Positions 25,030 through 34,827 of a stretch of 64,000 nucleotides of DNA are shown here, piece by piece; positions within the stretch are counted from its first letter, which is position 1, and each line of letters starts with the position of its first letter. The stretch is from SpSt-501 sp037481615 (GTDB lineage Bacteria > Desulfobacterota > Desulfobacteria > Desulfobacterales > SpSt-501), in assembly GCA_037481615.1 (NCBI GenBank), contig JBBFLI010000006.1; one strand, given 5' to 3'. A program made the translations under genes and the position numbers. Below the pieces are notes generated by a model. The model did not search any database. It saw only the letters and a list, made by a program, of their open reading frames with translations, and was not told the DNA's origin.

Positions 25030-25812
25030 GTGAACGCAAGCCTGGGATCGGCCGTAGGCGGGATGCTGGGGGCCATCGCATTTTTCGTCGGGGCGGCATC
25101 CGCCCAGTGCCCGCCGCGGGAGAAGATCGAGCAGGTGATCTCGCGCTTCGAGGCGCCGGATCGGAGCCTGGTTTCCCTCCAGCCGACGGCATTCGAGAAC
25201 CTCTGCGAGGTCCAGGTGCGCCTGAACCAGCGGGTGCACATCTTCTACACCGGCCCTTCGGGCGACTTTCTCCTCATGGGGCAGCTCTACGAGGCGAAGA
25301 CCGGGCGCAACCTCACGCGCGAAAAAATCGAGCAGGTGAATCTCTTCAGCGACGAAGAGATGCGGCGGCTCGAGGGGCTCACCGTGATTCGTTTGGGGGA
25401 CGGCCCGAAAACCCTCTTCTACGCCACCGACCCGCACTGTCCCTACTGCAAAAAAGGAGAGGAGACGCTCAAGAAGCTCGCCGCGCAGGGGGAGATCACG
25501 GCCCGCATCCTCTTTTTCCCCCTCGACTCGTACAGGGATTCGCGGCCGCAGTCGATCGCCGTGATCTGCGACAAGAAATCCCTGGACGATTTCCACAACG
25601 GCTACCTCTCCGATAACCAGTGCGCCGAGGGCGAGCGCGTGGTCGAGGAAACCCGCGAGCTCCTCTCCCGCAAGGGGGTGAGCGGGACGCCGACCTACAT
25701 CTTCCCGGATGCGCGCTACCACTCCGGGCTGCTCGAGGAGGCCGAACTGCGCCGACGGCTCGGGCTTCCCCCGGCGGCGGCCGCAGGCTCGAAGACCGGC
25801 AAGGCGAAATGA
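25030..25812 (+). CDS. DsbC/DsbG-like periplasmic thiol-disulfide protein
   Basis: A 260-residue protein. I choose GTG 25030 because GAAAGGAG precedes it and the signal peptide then starts cleanly (GGMLGAIAFFVGAASA). ATG codons at 24967 and 24970 in the same frame lack a good site. The dimerisation-like N-terminal part is followed by a thioredoxin fold with FYATDPHCPYCKKGEETLK (CPYC active site) and VSGTPTYIFPDARYH (cis-Pro loop). An extra Cys pair (AVICDKK, DNQCAEG) resembles the second disulfide of DsbC. It probably isomerises or reduces disulfides using electrons from CcdA. Confidence 0.85.
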   Translation: MNASLGSAVGGMLGAIAFFVGAASAQCPPREKIEQVISRFEAPDRSLVSLQPTAFENLCEVQVRLNQRVHIFYTGPSGDFLLMGQLYEAKTGRNLTREKIEQVNLFSDEEMRRLEGLTVIRLGDGPKTLFYATDPHCPYCKKGEETLKKLAAQGEITARILFFPLDSYRDSRPQSIAVICDKKSLDDFHNGYLSDNQCAEGERVVEETRELLSRKGVSGTPTYIFPDARYHSGLLEEAELRRRLGLPPAAAAGSKTGKAK

Positions 25813-27101
25813 GACCCCGGAGCGCAAACGATCCGATGGCCCAACCCGATTCGCCGCTTACCCTGAAACTCGACGCCGAGGGGCGCTTGGTGTTCCCCGA
25901 AGCGTTGAGGAGGCGCTGGGGCCTGGGACCGGGTGCCGCGGTGGAAGTCCGCCCCGGACCGCAGGGGCTTCTCGTTTTTCCCCAAGACCCCCCGCTCTCC
26001 CGGATCTATCTCGAGCCGACTTCGCGCTGCAATCTCGACTGCAGAAGCTGCATCCGCAGGAGCTGGGACGAGCCGACCGGAACGCTCTCGAGCGCGCTCT
26101 TCGAGCGCCTGATCGCATCGCTCCGGCGGATCCCCTCGTTCCGTTCCATGTCGTTCTGGGGCATGGGTGAGCCCCTGCTGCACCCCCGGATCACGGAGAT
26201 GGTCGCCGCCGTCTCCGCCCTGGGCGCGGAGACGGAACTCGTCACCAACGGCCTGCTCCTTTCGCCGGAGACGGCATGCGGGCTGATCGCCGCCGGCCTG
26301 GACCGGCTGATCGTCTCCGTGGACGGCGTATCCCCGGCGGGCCATGCGGCGGGGCACGGGGGGGCGGATTTGAATGCGGTCCTCGAGAACGTGCGCGGGC
26401 TTCGCCTCCTGCGGCACGAACGGGGGCGGACGAAACCCGAGATCGGCATCGAATTCGTCCTCACGCGCGAAAACCTCGCCGAGCTGAAAAGGCTCAGGCG
26501 GCTGGCCTTCGAGATGGGGGCCTCCTTCATCATCCTCACGAACCTCCTGCCCTACACCGAGGAGCTGAAAGAGGAGATCCTCTACTGGATGTCGGCCGAA
26601 AAGCCCTGGACGAACAGCGGCTCGCCCTTCTATCCGCGGGTGATCGCCCCGCGGGTGGATGCTCGGCCGGAGAATCTCGAGGCCCTCGACGAGGTGTTCT
26701 GGTCCGGTTGTGCGGCCGAGCCGGTGCCGCCGCGGCCGCGCAACCCCGAGGCCGACGGGCACTGCCGCTTCGTCGAGCAGGGGGCCGCCGCCGTCGCCTG
26801 GGACGGCGGGGTCAGCCCCTGCATCCCCCTCATGCATTCCTACCGCTGCTTCGTCCTGGGACGCGAAAAACGGATCCGGCGCTGGACCGTGGGCAACATC
26901 GCCGCCGAGGAGATCGGCGACCTCTGGAACCGGGAGGAGTACCGGAGCTTCCGCCGCCGCGTGCTCGAGTTCGACTTTTCGCCCTGCGTTCACTGCGGCG
27001 GCTGCGACTTTTCCGAGTCGAACGAGGAGGACTGCTTCGGCAACCGTCACCCCACCTGCGGCGATTGCCTCTGGGCCAGAAACATCATCGTCTGCCCTTG
27101 A
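25809..27101 (+). CDS. Radical SAM/SPASM protein, tungsten-oxidoreductase maturase type
   Basis: A 430-residue protein. Residues about 18-58 form an AbrB-like domain (KLDAEGRLVFPEALRRRWGL). The radical SAM motif is PTSRCNLDCRSCIRRSW (CxxxCxxC), followed by SFWGMGEPLLHP. The C-terminal auxiliary-cluster region is Cys-rich: HCRFVEQGAAA, GVSPCIP, FSPCVHCGGCDF and PTCGDCLWARNIIVCP. This order is what I recall for the radical SAM maturase of tungsten aldehyde-ferredoxin oxidoreductases. No such oxidoreductase is in the window. The ATG at 25809 overlaps the stop of the DsbC-like gene. Confidence 0.78.
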   Translation: MRPRSANDPMAQPDSPLTLKLDAEGRLVFPEALRRRWGLGPGAAVEVRPGPQGLLVFPQDPPLSRIYLEPTSRCNLDCRSCIRRSWDEPTGTLSSALFERLIASLRRIPSFRSMSFWGMGEPLLHPRITEMVAAVSALGAETELVTNGLLLSPETACGLIAAGLDRLIVSVDGVSPAGHAAGHGGADLNAVLENVRGLRLLRHERGRTKPEIGIEFVLTRENLAELKRLRRLAFEMGASFIILTNLLPYTEELKEEILYWMSAEKPWTNSGSPFYPRVIAPRVDARPENLEALDEVFWSGCAAEPVPPRPRNPEADGHCRFVEQGAAAVAWDGGVSPCIPLMHSYRCFVLGREKRIRRWTVGNIAAEEIGDLWNREEYRSFRRRVLEFDFSPCVHCGGCDFSESNEEDCFGNRHPTCGDCLWARNIIVCP

Positions 27102-27215
27102 GGGGGGTAGGCAGACGCAAGAGCGGCAGCGTGCATCGCCCCCCATCCCCGCTGGCTTGAAGAGCGGGGTGCGGCTTACGCGGGGATCCAGGCCGGTTTG
27201 GGCCGGCGCAAGGAG

Positions 27216-28589
<1,374 letters not shown>

Positions 28590-28598
28590 AAGGTTCTG

Positions 28599-30350
28599 CT
28601 ACCTCCGTCCCGCAAGCGGCAGCCGGACCGTGAAAGTCGTCCCGCGGCCGGGTTCGCTCTCGACGGTGAGCTCGCCCCCGTGGGCCCGGATGATCTGCAG
28701 GGCGATCGGAAGCCCCAAGCCCAGGCCCCCGGGCTTGGTCGTGTAGTCGGGGTCAAAGACCGCGGCAAGGCTCGCGGCGGGGATACCGACCCCCGTGTCG
28801 TGGACTTCGATCTCTGCTTCTCCGGGGGGACGGGGCTTCAGGGCGAGGCGGATGCTCCCTCCCTTCGGCAGCGCCTCGAGCGCGTTTTTCAGCAGGTTGA
28901 GCAGCGCCTGCCGCAGGCGGTTTTCGTCCCCGTTCATGACGAGATCCGTTTCCGGAAAAACAGGCTCGAGAACGACGTTGCGCGTTTTCGCCTCCTCCCC
29001 CAGGAGCGTGAGCAGGGATTCGAGAAGGCCGCGCAGGGAAACGGCCCGAAGCTCGAGCCTGCCGGCGCGCGACAGCGAGAGGAAATCCTCGACGATGCGG
29101 TCGAGGCGCCGGATTTCGCCGCGGACGGTCTGCAGGAGCTTCGCCGTCTCCTCGGGGTTGCCTTTTCCCGTTTCGGCCGCGGCTTCGCGCTGCAGTCGCT
29201 GGATCGCAAGGCTCACGGCGTTCAGGGGGTTGCGGATCTCGTGGGCGACGGCGGCGGCCAGTTGCCCCAGGGAGGAGAGGCGCTCGGTCTGGTGAAGGCG
29301 CCGTTGCAGTTCTTGGGTGCGCCGCAGGTGGCGGTTCTGGTTCCAGGAGAGGAGCAGGATGGCCAGAAGCCCCAGGCCGACCATCATCGCCGCGGACAAG
29401 TAGGCGTGGCGGCGGTGGTCGCGCACCAGCACGTCGAGGCTTCGGGCACGCATCCCGATCCGGGCGAAAAACGGCTCCTCGCCACCCACGCGGATCCGGC
29501 GCGCGGCCTCGAGAGAGCCCCCCTCTTTTCCCGGCAGGCGCTGCATCCGGCCCTCGGCGGGAGCGGGGATCGCCGGCAGGGCTTCGGGCGCATCGCCCAG
29601 GGAGAGGATCCCGCGGCCGCCATGGTCTTCGAGATGGAGATAGGCGACCTCTTCGCGCCAGCCCACCTCTTCGGCCGCCTCCCGGAACGCACGCCGGAGG
29701 GCCCAGCGGCGGACCCCATCGCGCTCGATGAAAAGAAATACCGCCCCATGGGAATCAGCCCTTCGCATCCCGACACAAGCCAGGGAGAGCGGCTCGTCTT
29801 CCCAGAGCCGCACGGCGACATTGTCCCCCGGCGGAAGAAGCCCGGAGAGTTCGGGGAGGGAAACCCCTGCGGGCAAGCGGCCGGCGACACGGGCCACTTT
29901 GCCGCCGGCTTCGAGGAGCACAATGGCCGAGATTTCCCGGGCGGCGAGGATTTCCCCGAGAGCTGCCTCGGCGGACGCCCCGGCGGAAAGCGTGAGGTCC
30001 AGTTCGGCCGCCGTCGCCAGGAGATCGGAAACCAGCATTTCCCGCAGGGAAAAGAGTTCCTCCAGGGGGGGGTCCAGCGAGAACGGGTCGGAGTTTCCGG
30101 CCTGCAGCAGCTTTTCCCAGCGCTCGAACTTTCGTTCCGCCAACAGCTCGATCCCCTGGAGGATGGAAGACGCCCGTGCGTGCAGGCCTTCGATCAGCGC
30201 TTCCTCCAGCCTGCGGCTGCTCAGCATCGCTGTCACCAGGAAGAGAGTGCAGATGACGAGAGAAACCGCCGCAACGGCGAGCGGCTGGAGAAACATGCGC
30301 CCTTCCCCGGGGGAAGGCCGTTCCGAAAGCCGCTCTGTTTTTCGTTTCAT
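28599..30350 (-). CDS. Membrane histidine kinase (ZraS-like)
   Basis: A 583-residue kinase from ATG 30350, chosen because GAGGGG precedes it; the frame stays open to 30467. Two membrane helices, about residues 19-41 and 295-315, enclose a large periplasmic sensor region. The cytoplasmic part has the H-box AAAVAHEIRNPLNAVSLAIQ, N-box LLNLLKNALEALPKGG, G1 DTGVGIP and G2 GGLGLGLPIAL. It should phosphorylate the downstream NtrC-type regulator. The signal is unknown; zinc or misfolded envelope protein is likely from the ZraP-like genes next door. Confidence 0.87.
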   Translation of the reverse strand: MKRKTERLSERPSPGEGRMFLQPLAVAAVSLVICTLFLVTAMLSSRRLEEALIEGLHARASSILQGIELLAERKFERWEKLLQAGNSDPFSLDPPLEELFSLREMLVSDLLATAAELDLTLSAGASAEAALGEILAAREISAIVLLEAGGKVARVAGRLPAGVSLPELSGLLPPGDNVAVRLWEDEPLSLACVGMRRADSHGAVFLFIERDGVRRWALRRAFREAAEEVGWREEVAYLHLEDHGGRGILSLGDAPEALPAIPAPAEGRMQRLPGKEGGSLEAARRIRVGGEEPFFARIGMRARSLDVLVRDHRRHAYLSAAMMVGLGLLAILLLSWNQNRHLRRTQELQRRLHQTERLSSLGQLAAAVAHEIRNPLNAVSLAIQRLQREAAAETGKGNPEETAKLLQTVRGEIRRLDRIVEDFLSLSRAGRLELRAVSLRGLLESLLTLLGEEAKTRNVVLEPVFPETDLVMNGDENRLRQALLNLLKNALEALPKGGSIRLALKPRPPGEAEIEVHDTGVGIPAASLAAVFDPDYTTKPGGLGLGLPIALQIIRAHGGELTVESEPGRGTTFTVRLPLAGRR

Positions 30351-30606
30351 CACCGATCCCCTCGCGTTGAGAATACTCTCTTTCATGATGTCGGGCAAGA
30401 TCGGCTCGCCGCCGCGGCTCGACATTTTTGTCGAACCCGACCATGCGTGATCTTCGGTTTCAACCATCTGTTTATACTGGATTTTATTTTTTTCTTGGTG
30501 CGGCGGGTCGACAAGTTTTTCCGCGGGTAAAATCGAGCAAGAGCCGTTCTCATCTATAAATTATTGAAAAAATTATGATTAAAATAAACTCGAGCCTTGC
30601 GGAAAG

Positions 30607-30623
30607 TTGGCATGCGACCTGCA
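30607..30623 (+). promoter_or_regulatory. Sigma-54 promoter of the ZraP-like operon
   Basis: The site reads TTGGCATGCGACCTGCA, with GG at 30609-30610 and GC at 30621-30622, ten bases apart, close to the YTGGCACGrNNNTTGCW consensus. The predicted start is near 30633, about 30 bp before the first ZraP-like ATG. AT-rich DNA from about 30555 to 30590 lies upstream, where activator or IHF binding would be expected. No protein gene is seen between 30468 and 30662. Confidence 0.75.
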
Positions 30624-30662
30624 TTTCCTGACTGGCGAAAGCCTTGCGAGAGGAGGATGGAA

Positions 30663-31139
30663 ATGAAACTCAAGGCAGCGAGCGTGGTGGCAGCGATCAT
30701 GATCGCCATGGCGTCCGAAAGCCTTGCCGGCCCCGGGGGTTGGGGCGGCGGTGGCGGCATGGGCCGTGGGCCGGGCATGGGCCCCGGGTACGGCGGGCTT
30801 TCCAGCGAACTCCCCGACCTGACTCCGGAGCAGATCCAGAAAATGGAAGAGCTGCGCAAAAAGCACTGGGCCGAGGTGGCCCCGCTGCAGAATGAGCGGC
30901 TTGCGAAGAGATCCGAATTGCGCGCTCTCTGGGCGGAGCCGAACCCGGACCAGGAGAAGATTCTCGCCAAGCAACGCGAACTGGCCGAGCTCGACCTCCG
31001 CCTGCGGGAAAAGATGACCCGGCACCGTTTCGAACTCCATTCCCTGCTCACCCCTGAGCAACGCGAGCGCTTGCCGAGGATGGGCCGGGGCATGGGCCCC
31101 GGGCGCGGGGGGCGCATGCTCGGAGGCAGGCCCTGGTAA
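30663..31139 (+). CDS. ZraP/Spy-like periplasmic protein
   Basis: A 158-residue exported protein with a signal peptide (VVAAIMIAMASESLAGP), a Gly/Met-rich linker, and a helical heavy-metal-resistance domain (DLTPEQIQKMEELRKKHWAE, then REKMTRHRFELHSLLTPEQR). It ends in a second Gly/Met/Arg-rich stretch. GAGAGGAGG precedes the ATG at 30663. ZraP binds zinc and has chaperone activity in the periplasm, and it feeds back on ZraS. A paralogue follows in the same operon. Confidence 0.83.
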   Translation: MKLKAASVVAAIMIAMASESLAGPGGWGGGGGMGRGPGMGPGYGGLSSELPDLTPEQIQKMEELRKKHWAEVAPLQNERLAKRSELRALWAEPNPDQEKILAKQRELAELDLRLREKMTRHRFELHSLLTPEQRERLPRMGRGMGPGRGGRMLGGRPW

Positions 31140-31162
31140 TTTCAGCGAAGACGAAAGGAGAC

Positions 31163-31555
31163 ATGCAAATGAAAGGCAAGACCTGGATGGTGATCGGATC
31201 GGCGGCGGCGATGCTGGCCCTGGCGGGCGGAACGGCGCTTGCCGGCCCGCGGGGTTTCGGTGGAGGCTGGGGATGCGGCTTGGGCCCGGCCATCGGGCAG
31301 ACCCTCACCCCCGAGCAGAACGCACGGATGCTGCAGCTCAGACAGGACTACGAGGCCCGGGTCGCCCCGTTGCGCGAGGAGCTCTGGGCGAAGAAAACGG
31401 AGTGGAGGGGATTGCTGGCGAGCGGAAACCCCGACCCCGCCCGGGCCGTCGCTCTGCAGCGGGAGATGCTGGAGATCTCCGACGAGATCCACCGCGAGAT
31501 GAGCGAAATGAGAATGAAGTTGCTCGATATCGCTTCCCCGCCGAAAGGCAACTGA
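31163..31555 (+). CDS. Second ZraP/Spy-like periplasmic protein
   Basis: A 130-residue paralogue of the previous gene: signal peptide (AAAMLALAGGTALAGP), short Gly-rich segment with one Cys (GWGCGLGP), then QTLTPEQNARMLQLRQDYEA and a long helix ending REMSEMRMKLLDIA. AAAGGAG precedes the ATG at 31163; ATG 31169 is also possible. It is 23 bp after its paralogue and under the same sigma-54 promoter. Confidence 0.83.
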   Translation: MQMKGKTWMVIGSAAAMLALAGGTALAGPRGFGGGWGCGLGPAIGQTLTPEQNARMLQLRQDYEARVAPLREELWAKKTEWRGLLASGNPDPARAVALQREMLEISDEIHREMSEMRMKLLDIASPPKGN

Positions 31556-31570
31556 ACCTCACCCCCCGCG

Positions 31571-31633
31571 GAAAGGGGGATCGTTTTCCCCTTTCCCCCG
31601 CGCTTCACGCCGGCCGCCCTTCGGGGCGGCCGG
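31571..31633. terminator. Two hairpins between convergent genes
   Basis: GGAAAGGGG and CCCCTTTCC flank a short loop at 31570-31597. Next, CCGGCCGCCC (31610-31619) pairs with GGGCGGCCGG (31624-31633) around a TTCG tetraloop, a very stable stem. They lie between the ZraP-like operon and the minus-strand radical SAM gene. Neither has a long T run, so termination is inferred. Confidence 0.55.
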
Positions 31634-31648
31634 TCCGTCTCCACGGTT

Positions 31649-32803
31649 TCAGGAAACGCCGAAAAACTGGGAGTAGGCGTGCTTGGCCACCCACTGCAGG
31701 GAGCGCAGCCAAGATTGCGAGTAGTGGCTGACCTGGAAGTTGCAGGTCGAAAGACACCCCGGGCTGCAGCGCGCCTTGAGGCGTTCGAGGCGCTCCTCGT
31801 CGAAGCGCGGTCCCCGGCGGATGTCGCCCCAGTCCTCCTCGCTCGCGTAATATTCGAAGCAGGGGGTGAAGCTTCCGTCCAGCCGGATGACCATGGAGAT
31901 CCGCCCGGCCTGGCACGGCCAGGGGGGAAGCTCGCGGCGGATGAAACGCTTCATCGCCTCGAGATGGGCGACCGAGTTGACCATGGTGTAGCCGGCGCGG
32001 TTCTTGGCGATCAGCCAGTCGATCAGCTCGTCGACGGCGTCGACTTGCGACTCGTGGATCCAGACATCCGTCTTGCCCGGATCGAAGCCCTCGTAGTCGA
32101 TCGGCGGCGGTTCGCTGATGTGGTAATCGGTCGCAATGCCGTAGCGGTGGGCGGTTTCCGTCAGCGCCATCACGTCGTCGACGTTCTTTCCGGTGATGTT
32201 GATGTTGAGGAACGTGTGGTAGCCGTAGCGCTTCTCCTGCTCGACAAGATATTCGAACTGCGGCAGGATGCGTTTCAGGTTCTTGGGGATCCCCGCATAG
32301 CCGTCCATGGCGTCGACCGCGAGGTTCACGGCGGCGACCCCGGCTTCGCCGATCGCGTCGATGAAGTCCCGGTCCATGAGGATGCCGTTGGTCGGGAGGT
32401 AGACGAAGAAGCCCTTCTGTGCGGCCAGCCGCGTGAGCTCGACGATGAAGGATTTGCGCACCAGGGGCTCGCCGCCCATGTAGGCGAGCACGCGGCAGCC
32501 CTGCCGTTCGAGCCAATCCACCGCCGCACGGGCCGTTTCCCAGCTCATGCCGGGGATGTTCTTGCCGCGGCTGTAGCAGTAACTGCAGGCCAGGTTGCAA
32601 TTGAGATCGGTATAGAAAAAGGAAAGCACGGGCCGGAACTCGTTTGCCGCGAGCCGCGATCTGAGGTAGGGGATGAGCCAGCTGCGGCAGGCGCGGCGGA
32701 AATGGCTCGTCCGTCGCAGCGGAGTGCCGCCGACCGCCGGGATGGAAGGGGTGCGGTCCAGAGAAAGGACCCTCGGGGCGTCAACAGCCGTTTGCGTCGC
32801 CAT
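31649..32803 (-). CDS. Radical SAM/SPASM-domain protein of unknown substrate
   Basis: A 384-residue protein; the start at 32803 has CAAGGAGG upstream. The radical SAM cluster is DLNCNLACSYCYSRGKN (CxxxCxxC), followed by YMGGEPLVRKSF. The C-terminal SPASM-like region has WPCQAGRISM, SFTPCFEYYAS and CSPGCLSTCNFQ, cysteines for auxiliary [4Fe-4S] clusters. SPASM proteins modify peptides or enzymes, but no precursor peptide is evident nearby. The divergent neighbour is a cyclopropane-fatty-acid synthase 269 bp away, so a lipid link is possible but unproven. Confidence 0.8.
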   Translation of the reverse strand: MATQTAVDAPRVLSLDRTPSIPAVGGTPLRRTSHFRRACRSWLIPYLRSRLAANEFRPVLSFFYTDLNCNLACSYCYSRGKNIPGMSWETARAAVDWLERQGCRVLAYMGGEPLVRKSFIVELTRLAAQKGFFVYLPTNGILMDRDFIDAIGEAGVAAVNLAVDAMDGYAGIPKNLKRILPQFEYLVEQEKRYGYHTFLNINITGKNVDDVMALTETAHRYGIATDYHISEPPPIDYEGFDPGKTDVWIHESQVDAVDELIDWLIAKNRAGYTMVNSVAHLEAMKRFIRRELPPWPCQAGRISMVIRLDGSFTPCFEYYASEEDWGDIRRGPRFDEERLERLKARCSPGCLSTCNFQVSHYSQSWLRSLQWVAKHAYSQFFGVS

Positions 32804-33072
32804 ACCTGAACCTCCTTGGCCAAGGGTTCGCACGGCGCCTGGCAAACGAAACGTTCCCGGTTGGCCTCCTGCCGGCCGATGCCTGTCGATCGCGAGGTTT
32901 TCCAGGCGCTCGAGCGCCGGCGTGCTTTTTCGGGATTCGAGGAGAGCCGACGACTTGTCCCATCGCACAAGCTAAGCATGGATTTTTTTTCCACAAGGCC
33001 CCGCGATCACGGTCCATTTCGGGTTTCGGGACACGGAAGGGACCGTCCGCGGAGGGCCGGGGTTGCGGCGCA

Positions 33073-34224
33073 ATGCGGGACGATCAGCGACTGGTCAAAG
33101 AACTTCTGGCCGAAGCCGGGGTGACGGTCGGCGGGGATCGACCTTGGGATCTCGAGGTGCACGACCCGCGTTTCTACCGCCGGGTGATCGCCGAGAGAAA
33201 TCTCGGTCTCGGCGAATCCTACATGGACGGGTGGTGGGACTGCCCGCGCCTCGACGCGTTCTTCGATCGCCTCCTGCGGAGCGGGATCGAGGGCCGCGTG
33301 CGCGGAAGCTTGCGCCTCGCCCTGCGATCGCTTCCGGCGATCCTCTTCAACCTCCAATCGCGCGCGCGGGCGCGACGCGTCGTCGATCAGCACTACGAGC
33401 GGGGAAACGATCTCTTTCTATCCTTTCTCGATTCTTACAACCAGTACAGCTGCGCTTTCTTCGGCGAGGGCGACGACCTGGAGGAGGCCCAGCGAAGGAA
33501 GATGGAACTCATCTGCCGGAAGATCGATCTCCAGGCCTCCGACCGGCTCCTGGACATCGGCTGCGGCTGGGGGGGCTTCGCCCGCTACGCCGCCGAGCGC
33601 AGCGGCTGCCGCGTGACGGCCGTCAACCTCTCCCGCGAGCAACTCACCCATGCCCGAGAGTTCTGCCGCGGGCTGCCGGTCGAGGGGGTCGAAACCGACT
33701 ACCGGGACATCGAGGGCGTCTTCGACAAGATCGTCTCCGTGGGCATGTTCGAGCATGTGGGTTCCAAGAACTACCGATGCTTCATGGAAAAAGCCGCCTC
33801 CCTGCTTGCGGCGGACGGCGTTTTCCTGCTGCAGACGATCGGGGGCAACGATTCGCGCCGGGGCTGCGATCCCTGGATCACGCGCTACATCTTCCCGAAC
33901 GGCATGCTGCCCTCGCTCGCCCAGATCGCCCGGGCCGCCGAGGGGCTCTTCGTCATCGAGGACGTCCACAACCTGGGCCCCCACTACGACCGCACGCTGT
34001 TGGCTTGGCATCGCCGCTTCGAGCAAGCCTGGCCGCGGTTGGCGCCGAAATACGGCGCGCGGTTCAAACGCATGTGGGACTACTACCTCCTCTCCTGCGC
34101 CGGCGCCTTCCGCGCCCGGGCGATCCAGCTCTGGCAGATCGTCTTCACCCGCGCGGGACGAGGCGCTCCGCAGCCGCCCTGCCGGCCGATTCCGGGCCGC
34201 GGGCGGCAAATCGGGGAGGGATAG
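33073..34224 (+). CDS. cfa: Cyclopropane-fatty-acyl-phospholipid synthase
   Basis: A 383-residue SAM-dependent methyltransferase that adds a methylene group across double bonds of membrane lipid chains. The family's N-terminal domain is present (NLGLGESYMDGWWDC). So are the SAM motif LLDIGCGWGGFARYAAERSG, the lipid-site residues in YDRTLLAWHRRFEQAW, and VSVGMFEHVGSKNY. No clear ribosome-binding site precedes the ATG at 33073. It lies alone between the radical SAM gene and a 600-bp gap. Confidence 0.9.
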   Translation: MRDDQRLVKELLAEAGVTVGGDRPWDLEVHDPRFYRRVIAERNLGLGESYMDGWWDCPRLDAFFDRLLRSGIEGRVRGSLRLALRSLPAILFNLQSRARARRVVDQHYERGNDLFLSFLDSYNQYSCAFFGEGDDLEEAQRRKMELICRKIDLQASDRLLDIGCGWGGFARYAAERSGCRVTAVNLSREQLTHAREFCRGLPVEGVETDYRDIEGVFDKIVSVGMFEHVGSKNYRCFMEKAASLLAADGVFLLQTIGGNDSRRGCDPWITRYIFPNGMLPSLAQIARAAEGLFVIEDVHNLGPHYDRTLLAWHRRFEQAWPRLAPKYGARFKRMWDYYLLSCAGAFRARAIQLWQIVFTRAGRGAPQPPCRPIPGRGRQIGEG

Positions 34225-34827
34225 AGAAAGCCGACGCAGGCCGCGGACGGCGGAGCGGTTTCCGGTGATCCAGGCCGCCGTCCGAGATGCCGGCCGCGCG
34301 GCGGGGCCCCTCGCTGCCCGTTTTTCCCGGTCCCTGAGACGCGCTCGAGAGGGGAAGAAAGGTGGCGAAAACGACGAAAACCCGTGAGGTTGTGGAGCGC
34401 ATGCGGGAAGGTCCGGGGGAGAACCGCGGCCGATGGCGCTGATGTCGAAGATCCTGCCCTCAGGGATTCGCCGCCGAGCCTCTTGCGGTCGGACTGCAGG
34501 TACACGAACGGCGGGGGCGAAAGCGCGACATGACGCTCCAGGACCCCTTGAGGCCCGCCGGTTGAGGGACGGCCGCGGGCACTCGGGTGTTCACGGGCGT
34601 GAACCCATCCGTGCCGCTGCGGTGCGCCAAGGCCATCGGGCGCGCTCCTCCGGCGGCGGGGCCGACGATCGTCTTCCCGGTCCTTCCCCTCGCCGCGGCC
34701 GTGGCTTGAGGCTGCCGGAGCTTGCTCAGTTCGCCGTGGCGCCGGCGTTCGTTCTTCAGAGGGCGCTCGCGGTCGTCTTTCATCGGCGGATGCGGCGCAG
34801 GCCGCCCCCCGCCCCCCGGGTGAAGCC
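34225..34827 (+). other. 600-bp stretch with no secure gene
   Basis: No recognisable protein, RNA or repeat is visible. On the minus strand a frame beginning MKDDRERPLKNERRRHGELS (ATG near 34782) runs to 34460 with plausible composition, but it has no ribosome-binding site and no family I know. It could be a small unrecognised gene, a decayed gene, or chance in GC-rich DNA. Confidence 0.4.
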
